Made by a program: the position numbers and the translations under genes. The notes under the pieces were generated by a model. That model did no database searches, had not been told where the DNA came from, and was given only the letters and a program-made list of their open reading frames with translations. Shown here piece after piece: positions 27,380-37,435 of a stretch of DNA of 64,000 nucleotides (position 1 is the stretch's first letter; every line of letters begins with the position of its first letter). The stretch is from Desulfovibrio sp. A2 (lineage in GTDB: Bacteria; Desulfobacterota; Desulfovibrionia; Desulfovibrionales; Desulfovibrionaceae), in NCBI RefSeq assembly GCF_000226255.1, contig NZ_AGFG01000008.1, forward strand, positions 1-64,000. The letters run 5' to 3'.

Positions 27380-27408
27380 ACTATAGTACCCCACCGTGGG
27401 GGTGTCAA
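27380..27408 (-). promoter_or_regulatory. near-consensus sigma-70 promoter with palindromic spacer
   Basis: On the minus strand TTGACA, a 17-bp spacer, then TATAGT: one mismatch to consensus in twelve. The spacer contains the dyad CCCCAC-C-GTGGGG, which would sit between the two boxes and could bind a repressor or a distorting activator. Confidence 0.8.
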
Positions 27409-27422
27409 CACTTCAACCCGCG

Positions 27423-28250
27423 TCAGGATGAAATGGCGCGAATTTCGTTGCGCCACTCCGCCAGGCACCCTTCGATGAAGGCGTACACGGCAGCCTGCTC
27501 GTCCTTGCCGTTGCCGGTGACGGCAAGCGGCGCGGCAAAGCGGAAGTGCACGGTGCGCGCGGGGCGGATGGGGCCAAAGTCCTTGATGGGCCAGCCCGTG
27601 CCCCAGGCGTCGGTCTTCAGCGCAAAGGGCACCACCGGCACCCCGGCGCGACGGGCCAGCTTGATCCCAATGGAGTTGAAGGTTTTGGGGTCCAGCGCGT
27701 CGCTGCGTGTGGCCTGCGGAAAAATGATGATGGAAATGCCGCGCTTCAGCCGCTCCTCGCCGCCTTCAAGCACCGCCGCTAGGTCGTCGCGCGGGTTCAC
27801 GCGGCCCACGGTGATGGGGTCGCGCGTGCGCAGCACGTGCTTGAACACGGGGTAGTCGGCCAGGCTCTGCTTGACCACGTAGGTCACGTCCTTGTGCGGC
27901 TGGATGATGGCGGGCAGCACGAAGGTTTCCAGCGTGCTCATGTGGTTGCCCACGAACACGCAGGGCCCATCAAGCCGCGTGAAATGTTCCATGCCCTCGA
28001 TGCGCAGGCGCACGCCGGTACGTTCCAGCGCCCGAACCACCTCCACGCTGCTGCCGACCCACGCGGACGAGGGGTATTGCCCCTGCTGCGCGGCGGTGGC
28101 GGCACGGTACACGATGCCCGCCATCATCGGATAATAGGCCAGCGTGGGGAACAGCCGGGCGATGGGGCCCGCCGCGTCGGCAGGGGTGGTGTAGACATCG
28201 CCGGTGAAGGGGATGGGCATGTCGGGAGTGGGGCTGTCTGCGTCGGTCAT
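27423..28250 (-). CDS. lysophospholipid acyltransferase-like protein (PlsC family)
   Basis: A 275-residue protein. The acyltransferase blocks are present: GNHMSTLETF as the NHxxxxD/E block (Glu in place of the usual Asp), a central GR motif in DPITVGRVN, and IIFPQATRS for the FPEGTRS block. These enzymes add an acyl chain to lysophosphatidic acid or a related lipid at the inner membrane. The stretch YYPMMAGIVYRAATAA could be a membrane-associated helix. The ATG has only a weak AGAGAG before it. It lies downstream of a separate glycosyltransferase gene (156-bp gap), with the small-RNA promoter starting 15 bp beyond its stop. Confidence 0.85.
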   Translation of the reverse strand: MTDADSPTPDMPIPFTGDVYTTPADAAGPIARLFPTLAYYPMMAGIVYRAATAAQQGQYPSSAWVGSSVEVVRALERTGVRLRIEGMEHFTRLDGPCVFVGNHMSTLETFVLPAIIQPHKDVTYVVKQSLADYPVFKHVLRTRDPITVGRVNPRDDLAAVLEGGEERLKRGISIIIFPQATRSDALDPKTFNSIGIKLARRAGVPVVPFALKTDAWGTGWPIKDFGPIRPARTVHFRFAAPLAVTGNGKDEQAAVYAFIEGCLAEWRNEIRAISS

Positions 28251-28406
28251 GTGGCGTATCTCTCTGTGATCTTGCTGGCGTATGGCGGGCCTCGGCGCGG
28301 ATGGTGCGGTGCGGCGTGTGCCGCAACGTCGTATATCCCGGTGGAAGCGAAAGGAAAATATCTTTTGGCGGGGGCCGTTGGAGGAGGGCGGGTTGCCCCG
28401 TCTTTT

Positions 28407-29132
28407 TCAGTATCCGGGGGGTTCCTGTTCCTTCTTCAACTGACGGAAGTTCAGGCCGCCCTCGTCCAGCCCGCGCCCGGAATCGTAGATGCCCACCAGC
28501 CGGTCGGTCACTTCCACGCTGCGCGCCCGGCGGTGGTAGCGCACGATGTTGCGGAAATCCGCCTCGTAACGCGCGCCCTGCCAGCCGTCACAGCGGGTGA
28601 CCACCAGGTCTCGCGTCAGGCACAGGCACAGCGGGTCGATGTTGCACTGGCGCACCAGTTCGCGGCCTTCCTCCGCCACCGGCAGGTACTGGGCCTTGTG
28701 CGCCCGGCTCACGTCGATGCGCGCGATGAGCATGTCCGCACCGGGGTGCGCCTCGTAGATTTGGAAGGCTTCCGGGGTCAGCGAGTTGTCGTCGTCCAGG
28801 AACACGATGCGGCGGCCGCGCGAGGCGCGCAACAGGCCGTTGCGGATGGCGTTGCCGAAATCGTTGTCGCGCGGAAAGTCGTACCAGCGCACGAATGCGT
28901 CGGGCCGCACGCGCTCGCCCTTCACGCCGTCGAAGCCCACCAGCATTTCCATGTCGCCGGGGGCCAGCCCGGCCTGTTCCGCGGCCAGCCGTACGCTGTC
29001 GATGGCAAGGCCCAGGGCTATGGGCCGGTCGCCCCGACTGGGAGTGATCAGCGAGTAGAGTGGGGTGGTTTCGGACATGCGTGGTTCCGCCGGTTTTTGC
29101 GGTGGTGCCGTTGCGGTTGCGGGGGCTGTCAT
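28407..29132 (-). CDS. glycosyltransferase family 2-like protein
   Basis: A 241-residue protein with a GT-A-type fold: PLYSLITPSRGDR at the nucleotide-sugar end, and FLDDDNSLTPEAF providing the metal-binding DxD. No membrane segments. Two starts are possible: ATG 29132, preceded by GAGGG, adds an Ala/Pro-rich 18-residue leader; ATG 29078 begins at the conserved part and is preceded by GGAACCACGC. Two cysteine pairs (CNIDPLCLC) lie in the acceptor half. It sits 39 bp downstream of rarA on the same strand. Donor and acceptor cannot be told. Confidence 0.82.
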   Translation of the reverse strand: MTAPATATAPPQKPAEPRMSETTPLYSLITPSRGDRPIALGLAIDSVRLAAEQAGLAPGDMEMLVGFDGVKGERVRPDAFVRWYDFPRDNDFGNAIRNGLLRASRGRRIVFLDDDNSLTPEAFQIYEAHPGADMLIARIDVSRAHKAQYLPVAEEGRELVRQCNIDPLCLCLTRDLVVTRCDGWQGARYEADFRNIVRYHRRARSVEVTDRLVGIYDSGRGLDEGGLNFRQLKKEQEPPGY

Positions 29133-29171
29133 TGGGCCCTCGTGATCACGACGTTGCGGCTTAGCGCGGGG

Positions 29172-30398
29172 CTACTCGGGGCGCGGCTTGCGCTGCCGGG
29201 CCAGCCTGCGCCACCAGTTGCTCAGGCGCTGTTCGTCGCCGTGTTCCTTGGGCTGGTAGAAACGGCGCTCCGTCAGGCCATCGGGCAGGTAGTCCTGCTC
29301 TATCCAGCCGTCCGGGTAGTTGTGGGGGTACTTGTATCCCTTGCCGTAACCCCAGTCCTTTTGCAGCTTGGTGGCGGCATTGCGCAGGTGCATGGGCACC
29401 GGCTGCGGGCCGTTGAGCTTTATCTCTCGCGCGGCATTGAGGTAGGCGGCGTAGCTGGAATTGCTCTTGCGGGCCAGGGCCAGGTGCACCACGGTCTGGG
29501 CCATGGGAATGAACCCTTCCGGCATGCCCACGAACTCCACGGCCTGCTGGCAGGCCACGGCCAGCGGCAGGGCCTGCGGGTCGGCCAGGCCCACGTCCTC
29601 GGAGGCGGAAAGAATCAGCCTGCGGCAGACGAAGCGGGGGTCCTCGCCGCCTTCCAGCAGGCAGGCGAGGTAGTACAGGGCGGCGTCCGGATCGCTGCCG
29701 CGAATGGACTTGATGAGCGCCGAGGCCAGTTCGTAATGGCTGTCGCCGTCCTTGTCGTGGCGGCTGACGATTTCGGGCATGGCCGCGCGCACTCCGTCCA
29801 GCCCCCGGTTTTCGACGGGCAGCCCGGCCACGTATTCCACCAGGTTCAGCATGGCGCGGGCGTCGCCGTGGGCCATGCCGGACAGGAAGTCCAGCACGTC
29901 GTCAGTCAGAGGGGCTTCCTGGGCAGCGCCGCCCCGGCGGCCGAGTTCCATCAGTTCTTCGCGGCCCAGCGGGCGCAGCCGCATGACGTGCAGCCGCGAA
30001 AGCAGCTGGCGGGTCACGCTGAACGACGGGTTCTCGGTGGTGGTGGCGATCATGGTGATTTCGCCGCTTTCCAGAATGGGCAGGAAAAAGTCCTGCTGGG
30101 CCTTGGAAAAGCGGTGCAACTCGTCCAGCACCAGCACGTCCACCCCGGACAGCGAGCGGCGCAGCTGCTGCAACCCGGCCTCTGGCGCGCTGAGGCGCAG
30201 CACCTTGGTGCCATGGGCGTTGGCCAGCAGCAGGGCCAGGGTGGATTTGCCGCACCCCGGCGGGCCGAACAGCAGCAGGCTGGGCAGCCTTTCGGCGCGC
30301 AGCAGCGCGGCGATGCGCGGCGTAAGGTGGGTCTGGCCCACGAAGCCGTCGAGGGTGCTGGGCCGGATGCGCTCCGGCAGGGGCTGCTTCAGCGTCAC
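29172..30398 (-). CDS. rarA: replication-associated recombination protein A (RarA/MgsA AAA+ ATPase)
   Basis: A 408-residue clamp-loader-like AAA+ ATPase acting at stalled replication forks. Walker A is GPPGCGKST, Walker B VLVLDELHRF, sensor 1 TTENPSF, and the RarA C-terminal part (SEDVGLADPQAL, YPHNYPDGWIEQDYLP) is complete. The GTG at 30398 is chosen because GGAG lies 8 nt upstream and the length then fits the family; the frame is open for another 109 codons upstream, including an ATG at 30461 with no ribosome site. Confidence 0.92.
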   Translation of the reverse strand: MTLKQPLPERIRPSTLDGFVGQTHLTPRIAALLRAERLPSLLLFGPPGCGKSTLALLLANAHGTKVLRLSAPEAGLQQLRRSLSGVDVLVLDELHRFSKAQQDFFLPILESGEITMIATTTENPSFSVTRQLLSRLHVMRLRPLGREELMELGRRGGAAQEAPLTDDVLDFLSGMAHGDARAMLNLVEYVAGLPVENRGLDGVRAAMPEIVSRHDKDGDSHYELASALIKSIRGSDPDAALYYLACLLEGGEDPRFVCRRLILSASEDVGLADPQALPLAVACQQAVEFVGMPEGFIPMAQTVVHLALARKSNSSYAAYLNAAREIKLNGPQPVPMHLRNAATKLQKDWGYGKGYKYPHNYPDGWIEQDYLPDGLTERRFYQPKEHGDEQRLSNWWRRLARQRKPRPE

Positions 30399-30645
30399 GT
30401 CATGATCTCCGGATGTCGGGCGGGCCGGTGTCGTGTTGGCGTCGGGCAGGCATGCGGCCATGCGCGAAGGATGCCAAACGGGAAAGGTGCCGAACAGGAA
30501 AGGTGTCAACAAGAAAAGTGATGGACCGGCCACGGCACCGGTCCTGTGTATCAGGCCCGGTGCGCAAGGAAAAGGTGGGCGCGCGGCTCGGGACCGGAAG
30601 CTCGCGGAACCAGCGAGGAGTGCGGGGTGGATCCCGCATCCAGGG

Positions 30646-31365
30646 CTATTTGCCCTGCCGTCCCCACCAGTGCAGCCCCAGGCAGAGCATGGCCGCCGTT
30701 TCCCAGCGCAGCACGCGGTCGCCAAGGCTGACCGCCGTCATGCCGGAACCCAGCAGGGTCGCCACCTCGCGGTCGGAAAAGCCGCCCTCCGGCCCCACCA
30801 CGAACAGGGTGCGTCCTGGCTGGCCCAAGTCCCCCGCGCCCAGCAGCACGCCGCCGGTGTCGCCTTCCCACAGGATGAACCGCCTGGAGAAATCCCGGCT
30901 GGCCTCGGCAAGTTCGGCCACGCCGCCGGGCAGGGTGCGCAGTTCCGGCAGCCACGGGTTGCGGCTCTGCTTGGCCCCGGCCTCCATCTGGGAATGCCAC
31001 GATTCGCGGGTTTCCTCCGGCACGCGTGACTGGCTGCGCTCGGCCTGCCACAGCCAGATGCCACCCGCCTCCAGTTCCACCGCCTTTTCCATCAGCCAGC
31101 CCCGCCGCACCTCCTTGCCCCAGCCGATGGCCAGCACCGCCTGCGATGCCGGGGCCGGGTGTTCGGTGACGGACAGCGGCGCAAGGCGTACCAGGGCCTT
31201 TTCCGTGGCCGTGACCCGGAATTCGCCCTCGCGCCCCCGGCCGTCCAGCAGGCGCACCGTGTCGCCCGCGCGCACCCGCACCACCTTGACCAAGTGGCGG
31301 GCCTCCTGCCCGTCGAGCAGGTACGGTTCGGCCCAACGTTCGGGCGGCAGGAAGAAGGTGCGCAT
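30646..31365 (-). CDS. rsmE: 16S rRNA (uracil1498-N3)-methyltransferase RsmE
   Basis: A 239-residue SPOUT-class methyltransferase that modifies U1498 of 16S rRNA using S-adenosylmethionine. Typical marks are the N-terminal PUA-like part (HLVKVVRVRAGD), then GPEGGFSDRE and the knot end SLGDRVLRWETAAM. GGAG lies 8 nt before the ATG. It is downstream of gcvT on the same strand, with a hairpin in the 156-bp gap, and 247 bp upstream of rarA. Confidence 0.94.
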   Translation of the reverse strand: MRTFFLPPERWAEPYLLDGQEARHLVKVVRVRAGDTVRLLDGRGREGEFRVTATEKALVRLAPLSVTEHPAPASQAVLAIGWGKEVRRGWLMEKAVELEAGGIWLWQAERSQSRVPEETRESWHSQMEAGAKQSRNPWLPELRTLPGGVAELAEASRDFSRRFILWEGDTGGVLLGAGDLGQPGRTLFVVGPEGGFSDREVATLLGSGMTAVSLGDRVLRWETAAMLCLGLHWWGRQGK

Positions 31366-31495
31366 GGTGTGCTCCGAGGTGACGGGTAAAGGGAATGTGG
31401 AAAGCGGGTGGTTGTGACCACAGGTCCGGCCCGCACGAAGTGTGGACCGGACCTGAAAAAGGGGTCAAAGGGGCGACTGCCCCATTGCGGGGGGA

Positions 31496-31512
31496 CGGGG
31501 GCAGCGCCCCCG
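31496..31512. terminator. hairpin between gcvT and rsmE
   Basis: CGGGGGC-AGC-GCCCCCG lies 10 bp beyond the gcvT stop. On the minus strand a second small hairpin and CCCCTTTTT follow further on; on the plus strand CTTTTCCCTTT follows. It may partly separate gcvT from rsmE. Confidence 0.5.
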
Positions 31513-31521
31513 CTTTTCCCT

Positions 31522-32625
31522 TTAGACCAGTTTAGCTCGCGCGGTCCCCTGCGTGTAAAACGGCAGCCCCACGCGGGTGGCTTCCAGCTCCACCTTGGTC
31601 GCCTTGACCACGAAGGCCGGGGCCTCGGCATGGGCGGCGGCAACGCGGGCCAGCGCCACGGCGTAGCCCAGCGAGGGGCAGAACGACCCGCTGGTCACCA
31701 CGCCCGCAACGGTGCCGTCGGGCAGGGCCACCACGTCGCCGTGGCGGGCGCTGCGGCGGCCGGGGATGGACAGCGCCACCAGCGGCTCGCGCACCTCGCG
31801 GTCCGCGCCCTTGCCCACGTAGTCGGCGGGGTTGGTCAGCATGCCGCCGTAGCCCGCTTCCGCCGGGGTGTGGGTGTCGTCCAGGTCATGCCCGTACAGG
31901 GGCAGGCCCACTTCCAGGCGCAGGGTGTCGCGCGCGCCAAGGCCAGCGGGTTTCACGCGCGCGTCGGCCAGCAGCGCGGTCCACAGGGCCTCGGCCTTGT
32001 CCCACGGCAGGTACAGTTCCACGCCCAATTCACCGGTATACCCAGTCCGACTGACCAGCAGCGTCGCGCCGCCAAAGGTCACGGAGCGGAAGCCGAAGTA
32101 GGGCAGGTCGCGGAAGCTTTCGCCCAGCACCGCTTCCAGCACGTCGAAGGATTTCGGGCCTTGCAGGTCCAGCTTGGCGGTGCGGGCAGAAATGTCCTCG
32201 AAGGCTAGCGTCTGGGGCAGCCGCCCGCGCAGGGCCGCGAAATCGCTTGCGGTGCACGCGCCGTTGACCACCAGCATGTAGTCGTCCTCGGCCATGCAGT
32301 AGACGATGAGGTCGTCCAGGATGCCGCCCGCCTCGTTCAGCAGAAAGCCGTAGCGGCAGCGGCCGGGCTTCAGCGTTTCCAGGTTGTGGCTGACGGCGCG
32401 TGACAGCGCGTCGCGCGCGCCCGCGCCGCGCAGGGTGAATTCGCCCATGTGGCAGATGTCGAACAGGGCGGCGGATTCACGCGTCTGCACATGCTCGGCG
32501 ATGATGCCTGTGGGGTACTGGATGGGCATGTCCCACCCGGCGAAGGGGGCCATCTTGGCCCCGGCGGCCCGGTGCCACGCGGAAAGCGGGGTTTGCAGCA
32601 GGTCCGACAAGGGGTGCTCCTTCAT
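31522..32625 (-). CDS. gcvT: aminomethyltransferase GcvT (glycine cleavage T protein)
   Basis: A 367-residue folate-dependent T protein that releases ammonia from the lipoyl-bound intermediate and makes methylene-tetrahydrofolate. GWDMPIQYPTGI, FDICHMGEF, GYTGELGVELY and GLGARDTLRLE are all typical. The start at 32625 follows GGAGAC; upstream open frame is non-conserved. No other glycine cleavage genes are in the window, so the system is split or the protein works with genes elsewhere. The gap upstream (32626-32871) shows no gene. Confidence 0.94.
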   Translation of the reverse strand: MKEHPLSDLLQTPLSAWHRAAGAKMAPFAGWDMPIQYPTGIIAEHVQTRESAALFDICHMGEFTLRGAGARDALSRAVSHNLETLKPGRCRYGFLLNEAGGILDDLIVYCMAEDDYMLVVNGACTASDFAALRGRLPQTLAFEDISARTAKLDLQGPKSFDVLEAVLGESFRDLPYFGFRSVTFGGATLLVSRTGYTGELGVELYLPWDKAEALWTALLADARVKPAGLGARDTLRLEVGLPLYGHDLDDTHTPAEAGYGGMLTNPADYVGKGADREVREPLVALSIPGRRSARHGDVVALPDGTVAGVVTSGSFCPSLGYAVALARVAAAHAEAPAFVVKATKVELEATRVGLPFYTQGTARAKLV

Positions 32626-32871
32626 GTCTCCGTTGGGGTTGGCGCGGTCATGTGGTATGGGGGCGCGCTGCGCCGGGGCAGGGCGGTCCTGCGTCCGGCG
32701 CGGAAATTGGGGGTGCGCCGTGCGGCGCGCGCCAGAAATATCGCGAGAAGGGATTTGCGGCAACCGTGGCGCGCGCTGCATGGCCCGTGGTGGACGTGTG
32801 AACGGCTTGCGATAGCAGCGCGGAAGGCCGGGGCGTTCCGCGTGGCCGCTCCAGATATCTCTCGGCGTCGC

Positions 32872-34590
32872 CTACGCTGCGGTCTTGCGGGTGCGCTGGA
32901 TGGCCCGGAACTCGTCCACCAGCGACACCAGCTTGCCGTAGTTGCGCTTGATCTCGAGGCCGCCGGGGGTCAGTTCGTCGTCGCGCTTCTCGATGTAGGT
33001 TCGCAGCAGGTAGCGGTCGTTCAGCATGTTTTCGCCAATGGCGATGACGCTGGACACCAGCGTGTCGAAATAGCTGACGATCTCGAACTTCAGCCCGTGC
33101 AGCAGCTGCACGGCCTCGGCCAGCATGCGCCGGTAGCCGATGCGCTCGCCCCGGTATTCGCGGTCCTGAATGTCTTCAAGGTAGCGCACCTTGCGGGCCT
33201 GCTGGATGTAGCTGTATTTGGCCCAGACCTCCTGGTAGAGGTCGTGCAGGTGCCCGAAGGCCTCGTAGTTGTCCGGAGAAAGCAGGTAGTTGTCCAGCAC
33301 CTTGATGACGTTGGCGAAGAATTCGTCGCTGTACCCGATGATGCGGCGCTGGTGCTTGGACAGCCACGCGTACAGGAACTTCAGGCGCTTTTCGTCCGTG
33401 TCGGTGTTCTCGACGATCTCGTTGCGCTTGAAGATGATCCTGCCCGTGTATTCGCCTCGGGTTATGTCGTTCAGGCGCAGGAACATGTTGGTGGCGTCCT
33501 TGATGATGTTCAGGTCGCCCAGCACCTGGCCGGTCACGGGGTGGATCACTTCCTGCGCTTCCACGGACAGCGCGCGGTCCTGCCGTACGTTGTCGGGATT
33601 GAACTTGTGCTGGCGGTAGGTGACGCGCAGGATGACCACCCGCCGTTCCGCGTCCAGGAAGTAGCCCGCCTCGTCGATGGCGCGCAGGGCTTCTTCCTGG
33701 TCGGCGTCCACGCGGACCAGGGCCAGCTTTTCCACGCGGGGGTAGGGGCGCGAATCGCCCTCGCCGATCATGGTGGTGATGGTGCGGTCCGACTGGCCCA
33801 GCACGCGGATCATGAACCGTTCGCCCATCTTGTGCAGCCGCCGCGCGAACAGCGCGCTGGAGGTGCGCCGCTCGGACACGATGGGAAAGCCGTACAGTTC
33901 CATCAGATACTGGTACACGAACAGGCGGTTGCGCTCGTACATCTCGTTGTCGCCCACGTCGAACTTGCCGATGCGCATGCCGAAGCGCTTGATCTCGCTG
34001 TCGAGTTCGGACGGGAACGAGGCGTACACCCCGCCAAGGTGGAAATGACCGAAGCTGTCCAGCGCGAAGACCTGCGCGCGATCCATGGCCAGCAGAAAGG
34101 GCATCAGGGCGGGGTAGTAGTCGAGCACGGAGGTGTCGAACCGCCCGAAGCGCTGGCGGAACGATTCCTGAAAGGCCTTGGGCAGGCGGGTCTGCATGGC
34201 CTGCACGTTGCGGGCGATGACCTGCGATTCCAGCGGGCACGAGGCCCCTTCCGCAACGCTGGCCGTATCCAGCACCGGGTGCAGGATGTCGAACTGGAAG
34301 ACTTCCTGGAAGTAGTTGAGGGGCCGTTCAAAGGCCACCATGCTGAAGCCGGGCAACTGCTTGTATTCCCACAGGTCCGCCTCGAACGAGGGCAGCAGCT
34401 CGCGCGATTCGACCAGCGGGTAGTCGGCATGCTCGAAAAAGGGGCGCAACAGGCATTGCTTGACGTGCACCACGTCGAGAAAGCGCTTCAGCTCGGCAAG
34501 CGAGGTAAGCTCTACCGGTTCGGACAGCAGCCCGTCTTCGCGGTAGATGAATTCGCCCTTGCTGAAGGCGTTTTTCAGGGTGATCTTCAT
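32872..34590 (-). CDS. large soluble protein of unknown function (572 aa)
   Basis: Not recognised. A long, hydrophilic protein without signal peptide, membrane segment or known motif. It is rich in aromatic and charged residues; the C-terminal third (LSKHQRRIIGYSDEFF, IQQARKVRYLEDIQDREY, GYRRMLAEAVQLLHGL) is predicted strongly helical, possibly coiled. The middle contains an RVTYRQHKFNPDN stretch of beta type. The start MKITLKNAFS at 34590 is preferred; ATG 34635 is possible. Codon use matches neighbours, so it is probably a native gene. It is transcribed away from the GAF-mreB operon across an AT-rich spacer. Confidence 0.85.
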   Translation of the reverse strand: MKITLKNAFSKGEFIYREDGLLSEPVELTSLAELKRFLDVVHVKQCLLRPFFEHADYPLVESRELLPSFEADLWEYKQLPGFSMVAFERPLNYFQEVFQFDILHPVLDTASVAEGASCPLESQVIARNVQAMQTRLPKAFQESFRQRFGRFDTSVLDYYPALMPFLLAMDRAQVFALDSFGHFHLGGVYASFPSELDSEIKRFGMRIGKFDVGDNEMYERNRLFVYQYLMELYGFPIVSERRTSSALFARRLHKMGERFMIRVLGQSDRTITTMIGEGDSRPYPRVEKLALVRVDADQEEALRAIDEAGYFLDAERRVVILRVTYRQHKFNPDNVRQDRALSVEAQEVIHPVTGQVLGDLNIIKDATNMFLRLNDITRGEYTGRIIFKRNEIVENTDTDEKRLKFLYAWLSKHQRRIIGYSDEFFANVIKVLDNYLLSPDNYEAFGHLHDLYQEVWAKYSYIQQARKVRYLEDIQDREYRGERIGYRRMLAEAVQLLHGLKFEIVSYFDTLVSSVIAIGENMLNDRYLLRTYIEKRDDELTPGGLEIKRNYGKLVSLVDEFRAIQRTRKTAA

Positions 34591-35168
34591 GCGTGGTTCC
34601 GATACGCGCGGGCCTTCGCCATTCCCCTCCGGCATGGCGAACCCGATTGCAGTTGCCCCATTGCGATGTTTGAGCCTATTTTTTTTTCTAAAAAAATTCT
34701 ACCATAATGTGACGGGCAAGGACTCGCGCACAAGGGTTTCGGGGCGGCGGGGGGCCGCCGGGCCCGCGCCACGCGGCGCTCTGGTGGGCATGCGACTGTT
34801 GCGGGAATGCGCCCGGCTTTGTTAAAGCACCGGTTGAAACGGATCGGCCGGGCCGCGCGCCACGGTGTCGCAGCGCGCGACAGTGCGTGAACCCGCACCA
34901 CAGGCTGTGGCCGCCCCGTGTCCCTACGTCCTGCGCGCGCCGCATCGGCTGCCGAATGCCGCCGCATTGCCCCGGCCTCTTGCGGGCCGCGCCACGGGGG
35001 GATAGGCTGGCTTGCGCCGCGCTTTGCCCTCTGGAAATGGGGAGCGCGCCAGCGGCCGAACAGACGCCCGTCACGGCGCCCTTGCCTGTGTTGGCGCCCG
35101 ACGCCCGCGCCGCCCACGCCATACGCCATGAACTCCGGCCACCGCACGGGGCCGGAGAGGAACCGGAT
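34591..35168. other. divergent spacer with an AT-rich palindromic block
   Basis: A 578-bp gap. At 34680-34700 the runs TTTTTTTTT and AAAAAAA flank CT, an unusual AT block in this GC-rich sequence and a probable promoter or protein-binding region for one or both divergent genes. The rest (34740-35160) carries no credible gene; long frames there lack start sites. Confidence 0.55.
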
Positions 35169-36272
35169 ATGAACAGCCAACGTTGCCACGAACGCATTCT
35201 TGCCATCATCTGCAGCGTGTTCGACGCGTATTCCGCCGTGCTCTTCCTGCCCGACGCCTCTGCCGGGGGCGACGGCGCGGACGATCTTTCGGCGGGCGCG
35301 GCCACGGCGGCGGCCACCGCCGCGCTGGACCGCGACAACCAGTCGCATCGCCTTGCCGCCAGCTTCAGCCTGGGCGACATGGTGGACACTGGCACGGCCA
35401 TCGCCCCGGGGCGCGGCCTGGTCGGCTGGATCATCCGCAACCGCGAGCCGCTGCTGGTCAACAACTTCGACCAGCGCCAGAGCCACCTTGGCTACTACCG
35501 CAGCAACGAGGAGGCCACCATCAAGGCCTTCATGGGCTGCCCGGTGCCGGGCGGCGGCGCGCTGTGCATCGACAGCAAGCGGCAGTACTCCTTTTCCGAC
35601 AAGGACCAGAAGATCCTGCAACTGTTCGCCGACCTCATCTCGGGCGTCGAGGGCGTGGTCTGCCAGGGGGCCGGGCAGGCCAGCCTGACCCGCTACTACG
35701 CGGCGTTGCAGGTGGTCAGCGAGTTGCGCGGGCGCATCAGCCGCTGGCCGCAATTCCTGGCCGAATTCCTGCGTCTGATGGCCGAGGCCACCGGCTTCGA
35801 CCACGCGCTGTTCGCCGCCCGCGACGGCGACGGGCAGAACTACATCCTGGAAGGCGAAAGCCGCCCCCTGCTGCTCGGCAAGGGCGACGCGCCCATGTAC
35901 CCCATCGGCAACGGCATCGTGGGCTGGGTGTTCCGCAACGACGCCCCGGTGTTCACCGAAGGCACCGACGGCGCGCCCATGGCCCCGCTGTTCGGCAAGG
36001 GGGCGCACATGCCCGCCTTCCAGTCGGTGATGTGCCTGCCGCTGATGATCAACAAGGTCACGCGCGGGGTGTTGTGCCTTGGCCACGGCGAGCCGCGCGT
36101 CATACCCGACGACCTGCGCGCCTTCACCCGCATGGCGGTGGACCATCTGGCGCTGTTCCTTGAGAACCTGTACCTCAAGAGCAGGCTGCGCGAACTGCTG
36201 CCAAAGGCGCGGCTGGAACGCCGCGTTCCCGCGCCCGCCCCGCACGCCGACCGCCCCGATACCGACGACTGA
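35169..36272 (+). CDS. protein with two GAF domains
   Basis: A 367-residue soluble protein; ATG 35169 follows GAGAGGA. Two GAF-like halves are visible: residues about 10-165 (GRGLVGWIIRNREPLLVNNF, GGGALCIDSKRQYSFSDKDQ) and about 190-340 (GNGIVGWVFRNDAPVFTEG, GVLCLGHGEPRVIPDD). GAF domains bind small ligands such as cyclic nucleotides, haem or iron-sulfur centres. There is no output domain, so it probably acts on a partner. It ends 24 bp before mreB, which suggests co-transcription and a link to growth or shape control. Ligand unknown. Confidence 0.85.
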   Translation: MNSQRCHERILAIICSVFDAYSAVLFLPDASAGGDGADDLSAGAATAAATAALDRDNQSHRLAASFSLGDMVDTGTAIAPGRGLVGWIIRNREPLLVNNFDQRQSHLGYYRSNEEATIKAFMGCPVPGGGALCIDSKRQYSFSDKDQKILQLFADLISGVEGVVCQGAGQASLTRYYAALQVVSELRGRISRWPQFLAEFLRLMAEATGFDHALFAARDGDGQNYILEGESRPLLLGKGDAPMYPIGNGIVGWVFRNDAPVFTEGTDGAPMAPLFGKGAHMPAFQSVMCLPLMINKVTRGVLCLGHGEPRVIPDDLRAFTRMAVDHLALFLENLYLKSRLRELLPKARLERRVPAPAPHADRPDTDD

Positions 36273-36296
36273 CACCGCAACCGCGAGAGCCACTAG

Positions 36297-37319
<1,023 letters not shown>

Positions 37320-37435
37320 GCGCTGCCCGGCGGCGGGGCAGCGGGCCGGGGCACGCCCGGCGACGCAGCGTGCCCGCATGCCACGCATCCGCGCCGCAGC
37401 CACAGGCGCGGCCACGCCGCCCGCAACGAGTCATC

